A DNA stretch of 64,000 nucleotides from Scalesia atractyloides (taxonomy: Eukaryota > Streptophyta > Magnoliopsida > Asterales > Asteraceae), in the NCBI GenBank assembly GCA_947069175.1, contig CAMTDV010000012.1:40952341-41016340 (forward strand), read 5' to 3'. The notes beneath the pieces were generated by a model, which saw nothing but the letters and a program-made list of their open reading frames with translations, ran no database searches and was not told the DNA's origin. Position numbers and translations under genes: made by a program. Of the stretch, positions 20,759 through 32,372 are shown one piece after another (positions within the stretch are counted from its first letter, which is position 1; the number at the start of each line of letters is the position of its first letter).

Positions 20759-23700
20759 TGTAACACCTCGTACAATCGTGTCCATTAATATAGTGACACG
20801 TGTAATATTTTTATTATAAGTCTATCAAAGACTAATAAGGACTAAAAGTGTCAACATGCTCAAACTAAGTCTCTGAGTGACCTTCTGATGTCAACATGCT
20901 TAAACCGAGCCTATGAGTGACCATTAGTGTCAACATGCTTAAACATAGCCTCTGAGTGACCATTAGTGTCAACATGCTTAAACTTGGCCTCCGAGTGACC
21001 ATTTGTGTCAACATGCCAGCCTCTGAGTGACATCGGAGTCAACATGCTTATACTGAGCCTCTGAGTGATCCTTTACGAAGTCTTAACTCTCATACGTGCC
21101 ACTCATTGGACGGGAGATGTTAATTTTGTAAATATGTGAAAGTTGGGTAATGGAGGAGTTAAAAGTGTCAACATGTTAATTTATACCTCTGAGTGACCTT
21201 TTAACGAACCGAGAGCTCGACAATGTCCGGGTATACTCCCGGGTACGCCAAATATTGGTTACGAAGAGCTAAATATGCTATAAAGGTGTTTTAGGAGGTT
21301 TAATAAGTTGAGGGGCTAAATGTGACAAAGTTTGAAAGTTCCCTTGAGGCGCTCGCGAGGCGCGAGAGGCCTTTGTCTGCAGAAAATTTGCTTGGCCTCC
21401 ACATAAATTGCCAAAAACCATTTGATTCGAAACAAGGGACTTCCAAACTGCTATGCCACATTTTAGGACACTTGTAAGCTCCCTCTAACACCCATTAACA
21501 CCTGGCATCACCTCCTTCAAGCTCTCCAACTATAAATAGGTGCCAAGGTTCACCATTTGAACTTGCAACTTTCTCATTTCTCATTCTATCTCCCTCCTCT
21601 GGAAGTTCCTAACTGAAAGGAGCATCCAACTTAGTTCTATTGCATCCTAGGAATCACTTGTAAGTGTTCCTTTCTCTTTCATTTTCATTTATATGCTTTT
21701 ATAGCCAAAAGTCAAGTGTTTTACGGAAAATGCCTTGGCTTTCGGTTAAGACCATTATGGTCCAGCCATTGTTTGTAACAAACATGGCTAAGTAATCGTA
21801 ATAAGGTAGGTGTTAGTCCCTATTATGGGCACCTCCTAAAGATCACGTTTACTAGACCAATTGACGGGTCAAAGTATTAATATTAAAAAGTCAAACATGC
21901 CATTTTTTGGAAATATTATAATCCGAGCTTATATATGTTATGAAGCATTTTTTGACACTTAAACAAGTTGGTAATAACTATTAGAACATGTGAGAACATG
22001 TTCGGCTCGTCAATTTCAGTTCTAGGGTCGGTTCACAACCGGAAGTCGCAAAGTTTGTCTTCTTCTTTGACTTTCGATTCTGACCTGATTTAGATTAGTT
22101 AGCTACTGATCTAAGGTTGCATTATGATCGAAATATAGTGTAGCATAACCCCCTGAGGTTATATTACATGATCATAATCAGAATCTGAGTTTATGTACAA
22201 AGTTCCACAATTATGCCATTTTGACAAAAATGCCCTTTTTATATAAAATAAGGTTTAAACCATAATGAACTTGAAAATGAATTACTTACTTATGTAATAT
22301 CATAAGTTGGATTATTTGGGATGTCAAATCAGATTATAAACTGAGTTTATTTGTATTATGCCGATAAATGACGATAACGTCCTTGTGGCTCATAAAACTT
22401 TTTAATCATACCTTTTCATATCAAATCTTTTACCTACTGATATTTTATATTAAATAACATATCAAAAATATATAAACCTGATTTTAACATCAGTTCTCAT
22501 TGAACATCGCACAACTCGTCATTTTACGACATAAGTGCCGTTTCGGCACATAGTATGGTATTAAACCACATTTACCAACGAAGACTTGTTACCTACTGAT
22601 TTTAAAACTTGCTTTAAATATTTTTACAATAGGTATATGATATAAACTCAGAATCCCAAATAATTTATAAAACTATGTGTAATGACCAAAATGCCCCTTC
22701 GGTGCATAGTTTGGTTATGAAAGATAAATTACACATATAATCAATACCCAACTGATATTATATCATAAATTAAACATTTTTTCCAGAATACTTATCATTA
22801 TAACATTAAAATATATTCAAGTTCCTTTTACACGGTATAAAATTACCAAAATGCCCTTATGAGGATAGTTCATTTTAAAACCTTAACATACATATAAGCT
22901 GATATCCTACTGATATTACAACTTGTTTAAAGTATAATGGCATATCGAACTTGTCCACGACTTATCTGGTTACCCGATATCGCTGATATGCGTACGGTTA
23001 AGTATATGTAACTAGTTTACGGAAATTAACCGAAACGGGTTTAACCTTGTCACTTAAGTCACAAAATCCAGAATGTTTATGGTTTACCCATATTATACAA
23101 GTCAAAGTACTTGTTGGGTTTAAACTACATTCTATCCGGTCATCGCTTAATCTAGCATATTTTACCGTTATTGATCATGTACGCTAGTCGGTCTAAGTAT
23201 ATGATTTATATAAGACTGTTAACATTTAATTGGTTAGCTTATGCCATAATCCAGACTAGAACCTTCTAGTAAATGCTATCTGCACTTAGTTCATTTTGGA
23301 TACGGCTGAGATATTAAATCTTGCATTTTAAAATCAAGACTAGCTCAGGTAAATACTCTCGACTTATTTCCCTATACGGGCTTGGATTACGGTAAACTAT
23401 TACCGCTTGGTCGGAAATAGGATCAATCGAATGCCGGATTGTGGCTAGTAAATCTGCATATTCCGTTTCAATCAGTTTTGTTTGATAACATAAACATCGG
23501 GGGTTAACTTCCGTGTCCTGGATATCCTCGGCTCATTACATTAGATAATGGCCACGACCTAAGCGCAGGGTGTAGGCATACACCTGACAGACGCTCATGC
23601 TAAAAACTTTACCACAAAGTTGGGGATAACTCCTTCATGATTTCTTAAGTGGTGAGTACGTTAATCATGCCTTGGTCTCCGTACTGGGCCCTGTATGTAT

Positions 23701-24166
23701 GGACAAACATGTGAATCTGTTAACAAGGTTACAAAGTAACTTTCCCAAGTCATAAAAGATTTTGTGCCATGTGCACTTAAAATCATTTTTAAATGTTTTC
23801 AAAATGACTCAGTTGGGTGTATTTACCAGCGAAAGTTGACGTACTTTCAAAAGACTAAGCTTGCGGTACAATACGAAATAGGCTGGAAGCTGCTCGGTTG
23901 TGATATAAGATGATCTTGCAAATCCTTAGAGCTGCCCTAAGTCTGTTATACGTTTGTGTACATTTTATGATCCGCCTGTGGATCTTCTATTACAAGCCGT
24001 CTGTATATTATTTTTGTACTTTGGACATTTGGTTTGTAATAGTAATTTAACTCCAAGACTTCCGCTGTGCTGTATTTAATTGATTATGATGATATCAACT
24101 TACGTCACGATATTTCCCACCCGGGTCCACCGGTGTTTGGATTTGGTGTAGAATACGGGGTGTGAC
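20759..24166 (+). repeat. long gypsy 3' LTR (3.4 kb), type Y
   Basis: Begins TGTAACACC and ends GGTGTGACA; the end's reverse complement TGTCACACC matches the start with one mismatch. A TATA-like CTATAAATAGG lies at about 21530 in a promoter-like setting. A tandem array occupies 20850-21070. No convincing ORF lies inside. Its sequence does not resemble the LTR upstream of gag (12802-15596). Confidence 0.72.
20850..21070. repeat. tandem repeats of about 39 bp in LTR Y
   Basis: Six copies begin GTCAACATGC at about 20850, 20890, 20929, 20968, 21007 and 21038, most including CCTCTGAGTGACC. A decayed copy lies at about 21168-21202. Subterminal arrays like this are common in long plant LTRs. Confidence 0.88.
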
Positions 24167-24730
24167 ACTAAGGAATATGGAAAAGTAAATGCCTTGGAAG
24201 GTTACACAAAAAAGATATGCAAAAATCTTTCCCATGATCCAACTACAGATCCAGATCTTAGAAAGTTGTTTAGGGAAGATTACATAAACCACATCATGGA
24301 GAAGAAGCCCTATGATACAACCAAAGATCAATTCACATGATGGCCAACTGAATCCTTACAAGATGAAATAGTCCAAAATCAACCCGATTCCTCCTAATTG
24401 GAAAATAAGAAGAACTCCCAATGATTAAAGGGCACTGCAATTAAGGATGACGAAGGAAGAGATGGTTGCTACAAAAATTGGCACCACTAAATCAATGGCA
24501 AAATGGGATGAGCAAACAATCTTTCAAAACCATAAGAGATAAGAAATTTTAGGGAAAAAGATCCCTTAGTTCCTAGAAAGCAGAATATGATCAAGTAGAC
24601 TTACCCATAAAGACTTTAGTTGACCCTTCAGAGCTTCCATCTGCAAGGAACATCTCAGCAGCTGCAAGTAGCAATCTCAAAAGACAAACAGAGATGATAA
24701 AAAATGTAAAGATACAACAAGATCAACATT
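24167..24730 (+). pseudogene. degenerate coding-like segment, family unknown
   Basis: The + frame from about 24172 reads for roughly 50 residues without a stop (containing GYTKKICKNLSHDP, then REDYINHIMEKKPYD), then TGA, then WPTESLQDEIVQNQP. Many stops follow. The charged composition looks like a decayed structural protein of a retroelement or endogenous pararetrovirus, but I do not recognise it. Confidence 0.35.
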
Positions 24731-25866
24731 TCTGAGAGTACTTTCATAAGTTCTTGCTTGGCCTTTATTCAATGTGTTTATATGCAACTTATGTGGTGAA
24801 AGAAAGTACAAATCCTAAATCCTTGTTGGATCTTTCTATGCAATAGTTAGATCCTTGCCGGATACTCAAAGTACTAATCTAAATCTTTGATTGGATTTCG
24901 AAGAGTACTTTCACAATTCTTTAGTGAAACAAAGTACAGGTGATTATGTATTTAGTTGTGTGGTGTTATAACACAGAATCTAGAGTGATCTAAGATATCG
25001 AGACGAGTGTAATATGATATGGGCACGGTGGATACGCCGCTGCTACTTCCTATATATAAGTGTTCTTATCGTATTACCAATTGTAGCGTTATTCAAAATC
25101 AATTGATGATTCTATGTTATAATCAGACAAAGTACAAGTGAAACAAAGAACAATGTACAATTTTTGTTAACACAAAAATTACTTAGTTTTACATTTATGA
25201 GTCATTTACAATACACCTTTGACACAAACTTTTACTATAAAAAACTAGGTATTGCAATACTAAACTTTTGCCATATACTTGGCTACAAAAATCTATTTTT
25301 ACGTATCAACTCATGTAGTTGAATAATGTATTGCAATAACAAAACTTTTACCGATTATTTGGCCACAAAACCTATATCACTCACCAACTTTATTGTTGAC
25401 CATCTATTTTCACATATGTTTCACGCACTGACATTTCAAGCATGCTACACATAGGAATGTACTCGAGTCTTAGTTTACTTTTAATTAAAAAACAATTAGT
25501 TGTACTCCTTTGTGTTTGTAAAACAATGTAAGCAATATAATGAAACTTTAGTACCATGTGTTGTGAACAATTTGTAACATGACTCCTCGACAATTCCGCC
25601 GCGGGTTGTATACATGGTCGGGGTATTACACTCTGCTCAAGACTAGTGGGGAAATGTAAAAGATCTTAATGAATAGTGCCTTTGGGCTTAATGATGCAGA
25701 TCCGCAAGACCTAATAAGTCTTCCACTCGAAAGGGACTCAGAAGATAACTTCTCTGTGAACTTCGAATTACAATTCAAGGGTCAGATTAGAGGGGAGCTA
25801 ATAAGAAATAAAGATTGATCTAATAAACATTTGTTTTGGCATCATCTATTCTAGGGGAGATTGTTG
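24731..25866. other. non-coding DNA with iterated AAAGTAC motif
   Basis: AAAGTAC or its complement GTACTTT appears several times in 24735-25140 and again in CAAAGTACTG at about 25874. A TATA-like CTATATATAAG lies near 25050. A GGGGTATTACA at about 25619-25629 resembles a gypsy LTR terminus. The piece 25630-25850 is weakly coding-like with stops. The origin is unresolved. Confidence 0.35.
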
Positions 25867-26711
25867 GACCTTCAAAGTACTGATGATATTAGAAATCCAA
25901 AATATGACCTTTTAATCAAGAAATAAACATCCGGTGAAGCATTCTCCGCCCAAAGATAGTGAATCGAACACTAATCAGAACATCTATTCAAGACATTCAA
26001 ATATCTGTTTGAAGCCTTGAAACCACTATTGAAGAAGAAGAAACCGTTGTTCAAGGGCAATGCTCTGTTGAAGGAAAGCACTTGTCATGAAGACCAAACA
26101 TCTGTTGTGGCTAAACAGATGTTTAATTCAAGCCAATAACAGTTTGAAGAATAGAGGTTTTCTCAATGTAACAATACTTAGCTTAAAATAGACTTTTCAT
26201 CTAATAGAACAAATGTTAGATCTCTGCAGATGTTTGCTAGCAGCTGTGGAATCTATTCTGTTTGAAATGTTAGACGTCACTATCAGGGTGACATCAACTG
26301 ATTGCAAACAGAGCCTTCGTACTTATATAAATAGATCTCACCTGTTAGAGATCTAATTATCACATTCATTCCTTTTGTACAAACAACAAAGTGTGTGATC
26401 AAGCTGAGGGGGAGTTTGTATAATTATTGACTATATTTGTAATCATTGGATTTCAATAGAAAAAAAGCCTTGATATAACTTCCTGCTTGTGAGTTTGTAT
26501 TACTTGCATTACAATTTATAAATTGTTTGCTCTTTGATTGCTTAAACTCACAAGTATTACAAACTCATATCCTACAAAGTTACTGTAATAAATTTCTAGA
26601 ATTTAATATCTTCATTTGGATAACAAATAAAATTCCTACACATGACCATAAACCTGACCTAAAACTCAGATTCCAACAACTTATCAAAGCATCAACTTAT
26701 CAACATGATTA
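25867..26711 (+). repeat. possible LTR of a decayed copia-type element
   Basis: Preceded by a purine tract (TAGGGGAGAT) and beginning TGTTGGACC, the usual plant copia LTR start. A TATA-like TATATAAATAG is at about 26324. A right end around CAACA (26700) is a guess, and no second copy is seen in the window. Confidence 0.4.
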
Positions 26712-28325
26712 ATCATCGTTTGACATACAACTCATTTCTAAACCCTAAAATACACTTCGTGACATGAAATGATCATGGGATACTGAATATGAAATTTAAA
26801 CTTCTATCTTGACATGTAAAGAGTAATGAAATGTCACCATTCACTGTGATGCTTTAACTTCCTTATACATGATGCATGTGTTGTAGCATTCATGTAGGAA
26901 GGCCCTCTTAACTTATATTGAACTTTGTGTGGGATATCTATTAACACTATCATGTGAGTTTCGCATCCCCATTTATAGTTTTGTCTTTTTAATTGGGGGA
27001 GAAACATGCTACTTGATTTTATTTAAACTTTAATAACTTGCTAAGTGTGTGTGTGTCATTTACATTAGGCATGATTTGGGATAACTTGAACTTCATAACT
27101 ATTTAAATTCTGGAGGAAGCCAATGCACAAGATTGATTAGTACTATTCGGGTTGACACCCCCACTCTTGTCGCAATACTACTAGCTAAACTATACGAACA
27201 CCACTAATCGGCAATTGAGTGAATATGCTTTAACTTTGAACATTGGATTGTGAACTTTGAACTTGAACTTTAAACTTTAATGTTCCATGAAGGGATTAGT
27301 TGAGCAAAAACTTGAATGTCATTAGGTTTGGTTATGACTCTGCAATCTCACCAACTTTATAGTCATACACAAGTTACATGGAAGAAAAAGCAAGAATTTT
27401 TTATTGAACTTTCTAACTATTTTATTGAGTCTTAAACTTTGCAATCTCACCAACTTTATAGTTGATCATTTTAAGCAGGTTTTTAGATTATAACATATGT
27501 AATAGCTTAGATTGGATTTGTCTAGAGACTTCCATTGAAATTTATGTAGCTATCAAATGCATGTAGACTTTCGTGTAGAACGTATACAGTGACACGTCTT
27601 AATAAACATGTATTTCTCTTGTATTAATCTGTTATGATTTATGATTGTGCGCTCCCACAGTTTTTCCATGGAAGCGATGTGATGGATTTTTATTAGAGCC
27701 ATTGGTTATAGAGAATTAGGCTGGTACAACCTAGACTGTAATCTAACACACCTCATATAAACATCTAAGAAATTATGTGCACATTACATTATTTGTGTGT
27801 ACCTTGAGAAATCACTTCACATAAACATTTACTCATCATACCATTGGCTCTGATTCTAACTTGACACACTATACCACTGCCATGCCACTTTCGATGTATC
27901 GCACTGGTAGATTAGTGGTGTATTGCAAAATATATCTGTTTTCCGTGTAAAGTTTGTATAGTTTTTAGGTAGCTTTAGTTTGGTTTTTACTTCGAATGTG
28001 TATATTGCTAATGGATTTGTGTTTTCCAGGTCTCGGGAGTTAAAAATAGCTGAAAAGGGTGAAAACAATTCATAATTGTCAAAAACCAAGCACCAGAACG
28101 AGTTCCAAGTATAAGAGTTGAATTGGCACGAATTTCAAGGAAAACCAGCCTGGCCGCATCCCACGATCAGGTTTAAAGCTCTCACTGTGCGATACGGGGA
28201 GGTGTATTGACTAGGTTGACTTTTGACACGCTGCGTCGCGCAACCTTCTTTCATGGACTCCTTACGCGACGTGGGGACCTCTTTTCACAGAGTGTTTCGT
28301 CTTTCTAAGGGTTTGGAGCTGAAAC
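26712..28325. other. degenerate LTR-retrotransposon non-coding DNA
   Basis: No gene. GGGGGAGAAACATG near 26995 also occurs in LTR X near 14591, and the pieces around 27130-27200 and 27650-27740 have the feel of gypsy LTR tails. No boundaries or duplications could be placed. Confidence 0.3.
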
Positions 28326-28475
28326 TTTGTATATCATCATCATCATCATACTCGGTAAATCCCTCCAGTAACAAAGCTATGGTAGGGTCTAAGGAGGGTA
28401 AGATGTAGACAGCCTTACCTCTACCCCATAGGAGTAGAGAGGCTGCTTCCATTGAGACCCCCGACTCGATTGTAG
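28326..28475 (-). mobile_element. SINE/RTE-like 3' tail (Au SINE type)
   Basis: A (CAT)n run at about 28333-28350 is followed by ACTCGGTAAATCCC, GGAGGGTAAGATGTAGACAG, CCTTACCTCTACCCC and GTAGAGAGGCTGCTTCC. The conserved block matches my memory of the shared 3' region of plant Au-type SINEs and RTE LINEs, whose simple-repeat tail lies at the 3' end. That places the element on the - strand. Only the tail portion is recognisable, and the 5' end was not located. Confidence 0.6.
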
Positions 28476-28757
28476 TTTTGCATCAAAGCCTTGGACATAA
28501 GTCACATAACACTCGGCAATTAAGACAAAGGTCGATTAGTGCATGTACTCCCTTGTCTTTTGGCTATCAACGCCACCACATGATGCATAATTAACCATCC
28601 CTCTCTTTTAATGTTATTTTCACGAAATTAGTAAAATAACGTTAAAATTAGTGTACTTTCACTTTTTCTCCCCTAGCTCCCACACACACACATATATATA
28701 TACATAATATATATATATATATATATAATATATTATATGCGTATATCGCAAGCGGGG
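28476..28757. other. spacer with (CA)n/(TA)n microsatellite
   Basis: Simple repeats at about 28681-28740. Element A begins directly after CGCAAGCGGGG. Confidence 0.7.
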
Positions 28758-29221
28758 TGTTGGTGCATTATGTCTATTGCCTACGTCTAGGATGTGTCTG
28801 TATTGTTTATAGAGCTTTTAATGTCGAATATATATATGTTAAATGTTATTTTTTTTCATTTTGTATGATTCGTACGAGCGAGGTTGTTTTGCTCGTACGA
28901 GTGACTCTCAGTGACTCGTACGGATCAGCTGCTCGTACGAAGCACATCTCTGTTATACACACACTCCAGTACGAGTTATGTCGACCTATAAATAGAGGAG
29001 TGTTGTGTCAAAGCTAAAAAGTCAGTTCAGATAGTACGGGGAAGCCCTGCTAGTTTGTTTCTTCGCGTCTGTACTTTGCACGTCTTTGAATACAATAGAG
29101 CAGTTAAACAGTAAGTTCTATCTTATTTGTTTTGCCAACCTCTCTAGCAATGAATTCCGCCTCTGCTAGTTGAGTTAGATCAGATCAGTTACTCATCGGA
29201 GGAGCCCGATCCTCGTTCACA
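28758..29221 (+). repeat. 5' LTR of copia element A (464 bp)
   Basis: Starts TGTTGGTGCA and ends GTTCACA, followed by the primer-binding site. It contains CCTATAAATAGAGG (TATA, about 28987) and several TCGTACGA-type motifs upstream of it. It is clearly related along its length to the LTRs of element B. Confidence 0.92.
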
Positions 29222-29223
29222 AG

Positions 29224-29235
29224 TGGTATCAGAGC
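29224..29235 (+). promoter_or_regulatory. primer-binding site of element A
   Basis: TGGTATCAGAGC, complementary to the tRNA-Met 3' end, lies two bases after the LTR. Confidence 0.92.
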
Positions 29236-29837
29236 TTTGAGATCTGATCTACAGACAAACAACAAGTAATTGCAGGCTATCAGTTGTTTCAGACTTGGAT
29301 TCATCTTCTTCTTCTACACATTCCCGAACTGAACTGGATTTTGGACGAATTTACGGACGAAATGGACTAGGATTCTAGGAATTCACGTTAAACTACATTC
29401 TAATCAACCTTTAACAAATTCAGACCTAAAATCAGACTTAATCATGTCGAAATCGTTAAAATTCATCCGTTTGGAGACATAGCTATTTTGTACGAGTAGA
29501 GAGACCACTCGCACAAACAACTCTCTTAAAATTTGAACCTTTCGTACGAACAAGTTAGTAGAAGTTTCTAAAATTTACAAGTTTCAAAATTTGTAACTGT
29601 GATTCGCACAAACCTTACATCCGTACGAGCATCTTACTCGTACGAACAAATTCTGATCACTCGCACGAACTGCTGGTTCGCACGAGTAACTATTTTGTGA
29701 AAATCATCTTGTTCTTAAAAATTTTCTGGTTTGTACGAACGGATCTCATTCGCACGTATAATTTGTCATCCGCACGAAGGAATTTTTCGCACTAATCAGT
29801 TTGTTTCAAAAGCGTGTTTTCTGAATTTTAAGAGAAA
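29236..29837 (+). promoter_or_regulatory. element A leader rich in CGTACGA-type motifs
   Basis: Non-coding leader before the gag ATG. It has repeated TTCGTACGAA-like words, with variants CGCACGA and TGTACGA, between about 29480 and 29780. The same motif occurs in the leader of element B. Confidence 0.75.
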
Positions 29838-31762
29838 ATGTCTGAAGAGTTTTACAACGCATTCGCTACATCGGCTGTTACGAACAAAACGACACAGAAC
29901 ATCAATCTCTAAAACAAGATGGGGACAATGACCAAACCGCCAAAGTTAATGAATCTAGAAGATTTCGATAGCTAGAGCGAGCGGTTCATGAACTTTACTT
30001 GTTGGTTCGCGATTGAAGCTAAATATTAAGCGCCGGTAGGTGAAAATGGCCTCGAGAAGACTCTTGCTGAACTCTCAGATGTTGAAAGGGAAAGCTTCAT
30101 CAACGAGAAAAAAATGATGAATATTCTGCAACAATCCATAAAAGGTTCATCATTGTGGAATGCTCTCCGTTTAAAGTTTCAGGGAAGTGCTCAACTTCAC
30201 AAGAGTAAAAGGGCGCTGCTTAGTAAAGAGTTTGATATCTTCACGCTGATTAAAGGTGAAACTGTGAAGCAATTGATCCAGAGATACTGTCATTTGGTGG
30301 TTCAGATGAAAAGAATGGGAATTATAAAGAACAACGAAGAACTTGTTGATAAGTTGGCTGATTCTCTTCCACAAGGCGAATGGTCTACTTATCTGACCAT
30401 ACTGAAGAATGGAACCGAGTATGGAAATTTTTCTTTACCGCGTTTCATTGAAAGGCTGGGGGGACACGAGCTCGAAATGCAGAAGATGGCAAAGAACAAA
30501 ACCGTCCAAGTACAACAAGATGTTAATCTGTACTTCAAGAACAATTCTGCTGCTCAAATTAAGTCACCAAAAATCCAGATAGCTTTCAACGCCTTCAGTT
30601 CGCAAAGTTCACCACCATTAAAGTAGAACAGTGGCTTTCAATCCTTTCCATTAGTTAATCCTAACACGCCTTCAAGCCCACAGTCATCTTATTGTTCAAA
30701 TCAACCCCAGATCAACCAGACTACTTCATCATCTCATCCTAATCAAAGAATCTTGTAGTGCAACATTGTTGTAGATTTTCAGAATGCACAAAATTTCGAT
30801 GAGAAGACTGCGAAGCAACACATGTCTTTACTAGCTTCAGTGCTCGAGTCTTATGATAGTCTAGTCGCAGGGAAAATCGAAAACTCAGAAATGACGCGAG
30901 AAGATTATGACCAGATAGATCCGGTTGAGATGGAGCTGATTGATATCAAGTGGTGTATGGCATCGATTGTTCGTCGCGCACAAAGATTCATGGAGATAAC
31001 ATGAAAAGACAACTTGAGAGGTTAGATGGAAAACTTGGGTTTGATAAATCCAAAGTTACTTGTTTTAAATGTCGGGAGAAAGGACACTTCAAGCGTGAAT
31101 GTCCGAATAGAGAGGTTCAAGTAAACCATAACCCTTTCGCCGATGATTATTACAAAAGAGCAATCTACCATCGTCCTCAACACGAATGGTGCTGATAGAA
31201 GACAAACAACCAGAGATCAAAGATAAAGCACTGGTTGTTACTAAAGAAGATGAGGGCTTTAACTGGAATAAATACATCTCAAAGGGAGAAAGCTAGGCTT
31301 TGGTTGCTGAGATTATAGAGGAACCTAAAGAAGAATCAGGGGCATCTTTTGACGAGGGTCCTGATGATGATGATTTCTATTATCACACTTCGTCAGAGGA
31401 GGACGAACTTTTGAACAGTCTGTTCAAACACCTTTTGCCTAATGATATCTTAAGAACTTTGCAGGTTATTTTGCACCAAGTCAACATTCATCATGTGAAG
31501 AGCAAAAGAAGCCAGTTGATGAGGAAAAAGCAAATGAAAAGATGGAAAAGTTGTCAGAAGACATCATCAAAGCTTGCTGGCAAATGGCAATGAGGTAAAC
31601 GAGTCAAAGAATGAGTCTGTGGTTGAAAAACCTTGTTTAAAATATGCAGAGTCATGTAGTGATTGTCTTGTAAAAGACACACGATATGCTGAACTCCAAA
31701 GTTTAACAGACATTTTGTCTAGTGATTATAAATCCACTAAGGAAGCATATGACAAATTGAGT
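29838..31762 (+). pseudogene. copia A gag, 5' part, broken
   Basis: The ATG at 29838 begins MSEEFYNAFATSAVTN, the same start as element B's gag. Stops follow at about 29908 and 29973. The gag core is then readable from 30114 (SLWNALRLKFQGSAQLHKSK, GETVKQLIQRYCHLVVQMKR, ADSLPQGEWSTYLTILKNG), a Q/S/P-rich linker, KQHMSLLASVLESYDSLVAG, and a CCHC zinc knuckle at 31061-31102 (CFKCREKGHFKREC). An acidic tail region (31300-31590) precedes the point where element B is inserted. Gag assembles the particle. Multiple stops and shifts make it non-functional. Confidence 0.88.
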
Positions 31763-32224
31763 TGTGAACGGGGATCGAGCTCCCGAAATGAGCAATCGAC
31801 CTGATCTCGCTCAACTAGCAGAGGCGGAATTCATTGCTAGAGAGGTAGACAAGACAAACAAGATAGTACTTACTGTTTAACTGCTTCCGATGTATTAATG
31901 ACGTTCAAATACAAATGCAAGTAAACAAACTGGCAGAGCTTCGCCGTACCAATTGACAAATCACTAACTAGCTCTAACACAACACTTCCATATTTATAGG
32001 TCGACATTACTCGTACCGAAGTGTGTGCTAAACAGACAACTATATTTTGTACGAGTCTGTGTTTCATACGAGTGAGTCACTCGTACGAAACATGTATACT
32101 TTCGTACGAAACATAGTATTAAAACATATAAAACTTACTTTTTCACATTTAAACATTAACGTGTAAACTTTATAAACATTACAGATACATCCTAGACGTA
32201 GGCAATAGACATTATGCACGAACA
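31763..32224 (-). repeat. 3' LTR of copia element B (462 bp)
   Basis: On its own strand it begins TGTTCGTGCA (G where the 5' LTR has TGTTGGTGCA) and ends CGTTCACA. It keeps CTATAAATAT as TATA-like sequence. Confidence 0.93.
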
Positions 32225-32236
32225 AACTCCCCCTTG
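32225..32236 (-). promoter_or_regulatory. polypurine tract of element B
   Basis: On the - strand AAGGGGGAGTT lies directly before the 3' LTR start. Confidence 0.85.
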
Positions 32237-32372
32237 GATGTTGCGGCAGTCTGGATAATCTTTAAATCTTCAAATAGATTTGACTCTAACGCCCAAAGAA
32301 TCTCTTTACAGGCTTTCGACGCTCATCAAAAGCAATTGGCGTTTGATCAGTCGGAGGAGGTCGTTTCAAAAA

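Noticed and set aside
21300..21491. - strand ORF in LTR Y
   Set aside because: Short, inside a long LTR near its promoter-like region, without domain or homologue in the other elements.
28223..28408. 61-residue ORF ending in the SINE-like tail
   Set aside because: The ORF crosses the (CAT)n run and the conserved SINE/RTE block, so it is a chance reading of repeat DNA.
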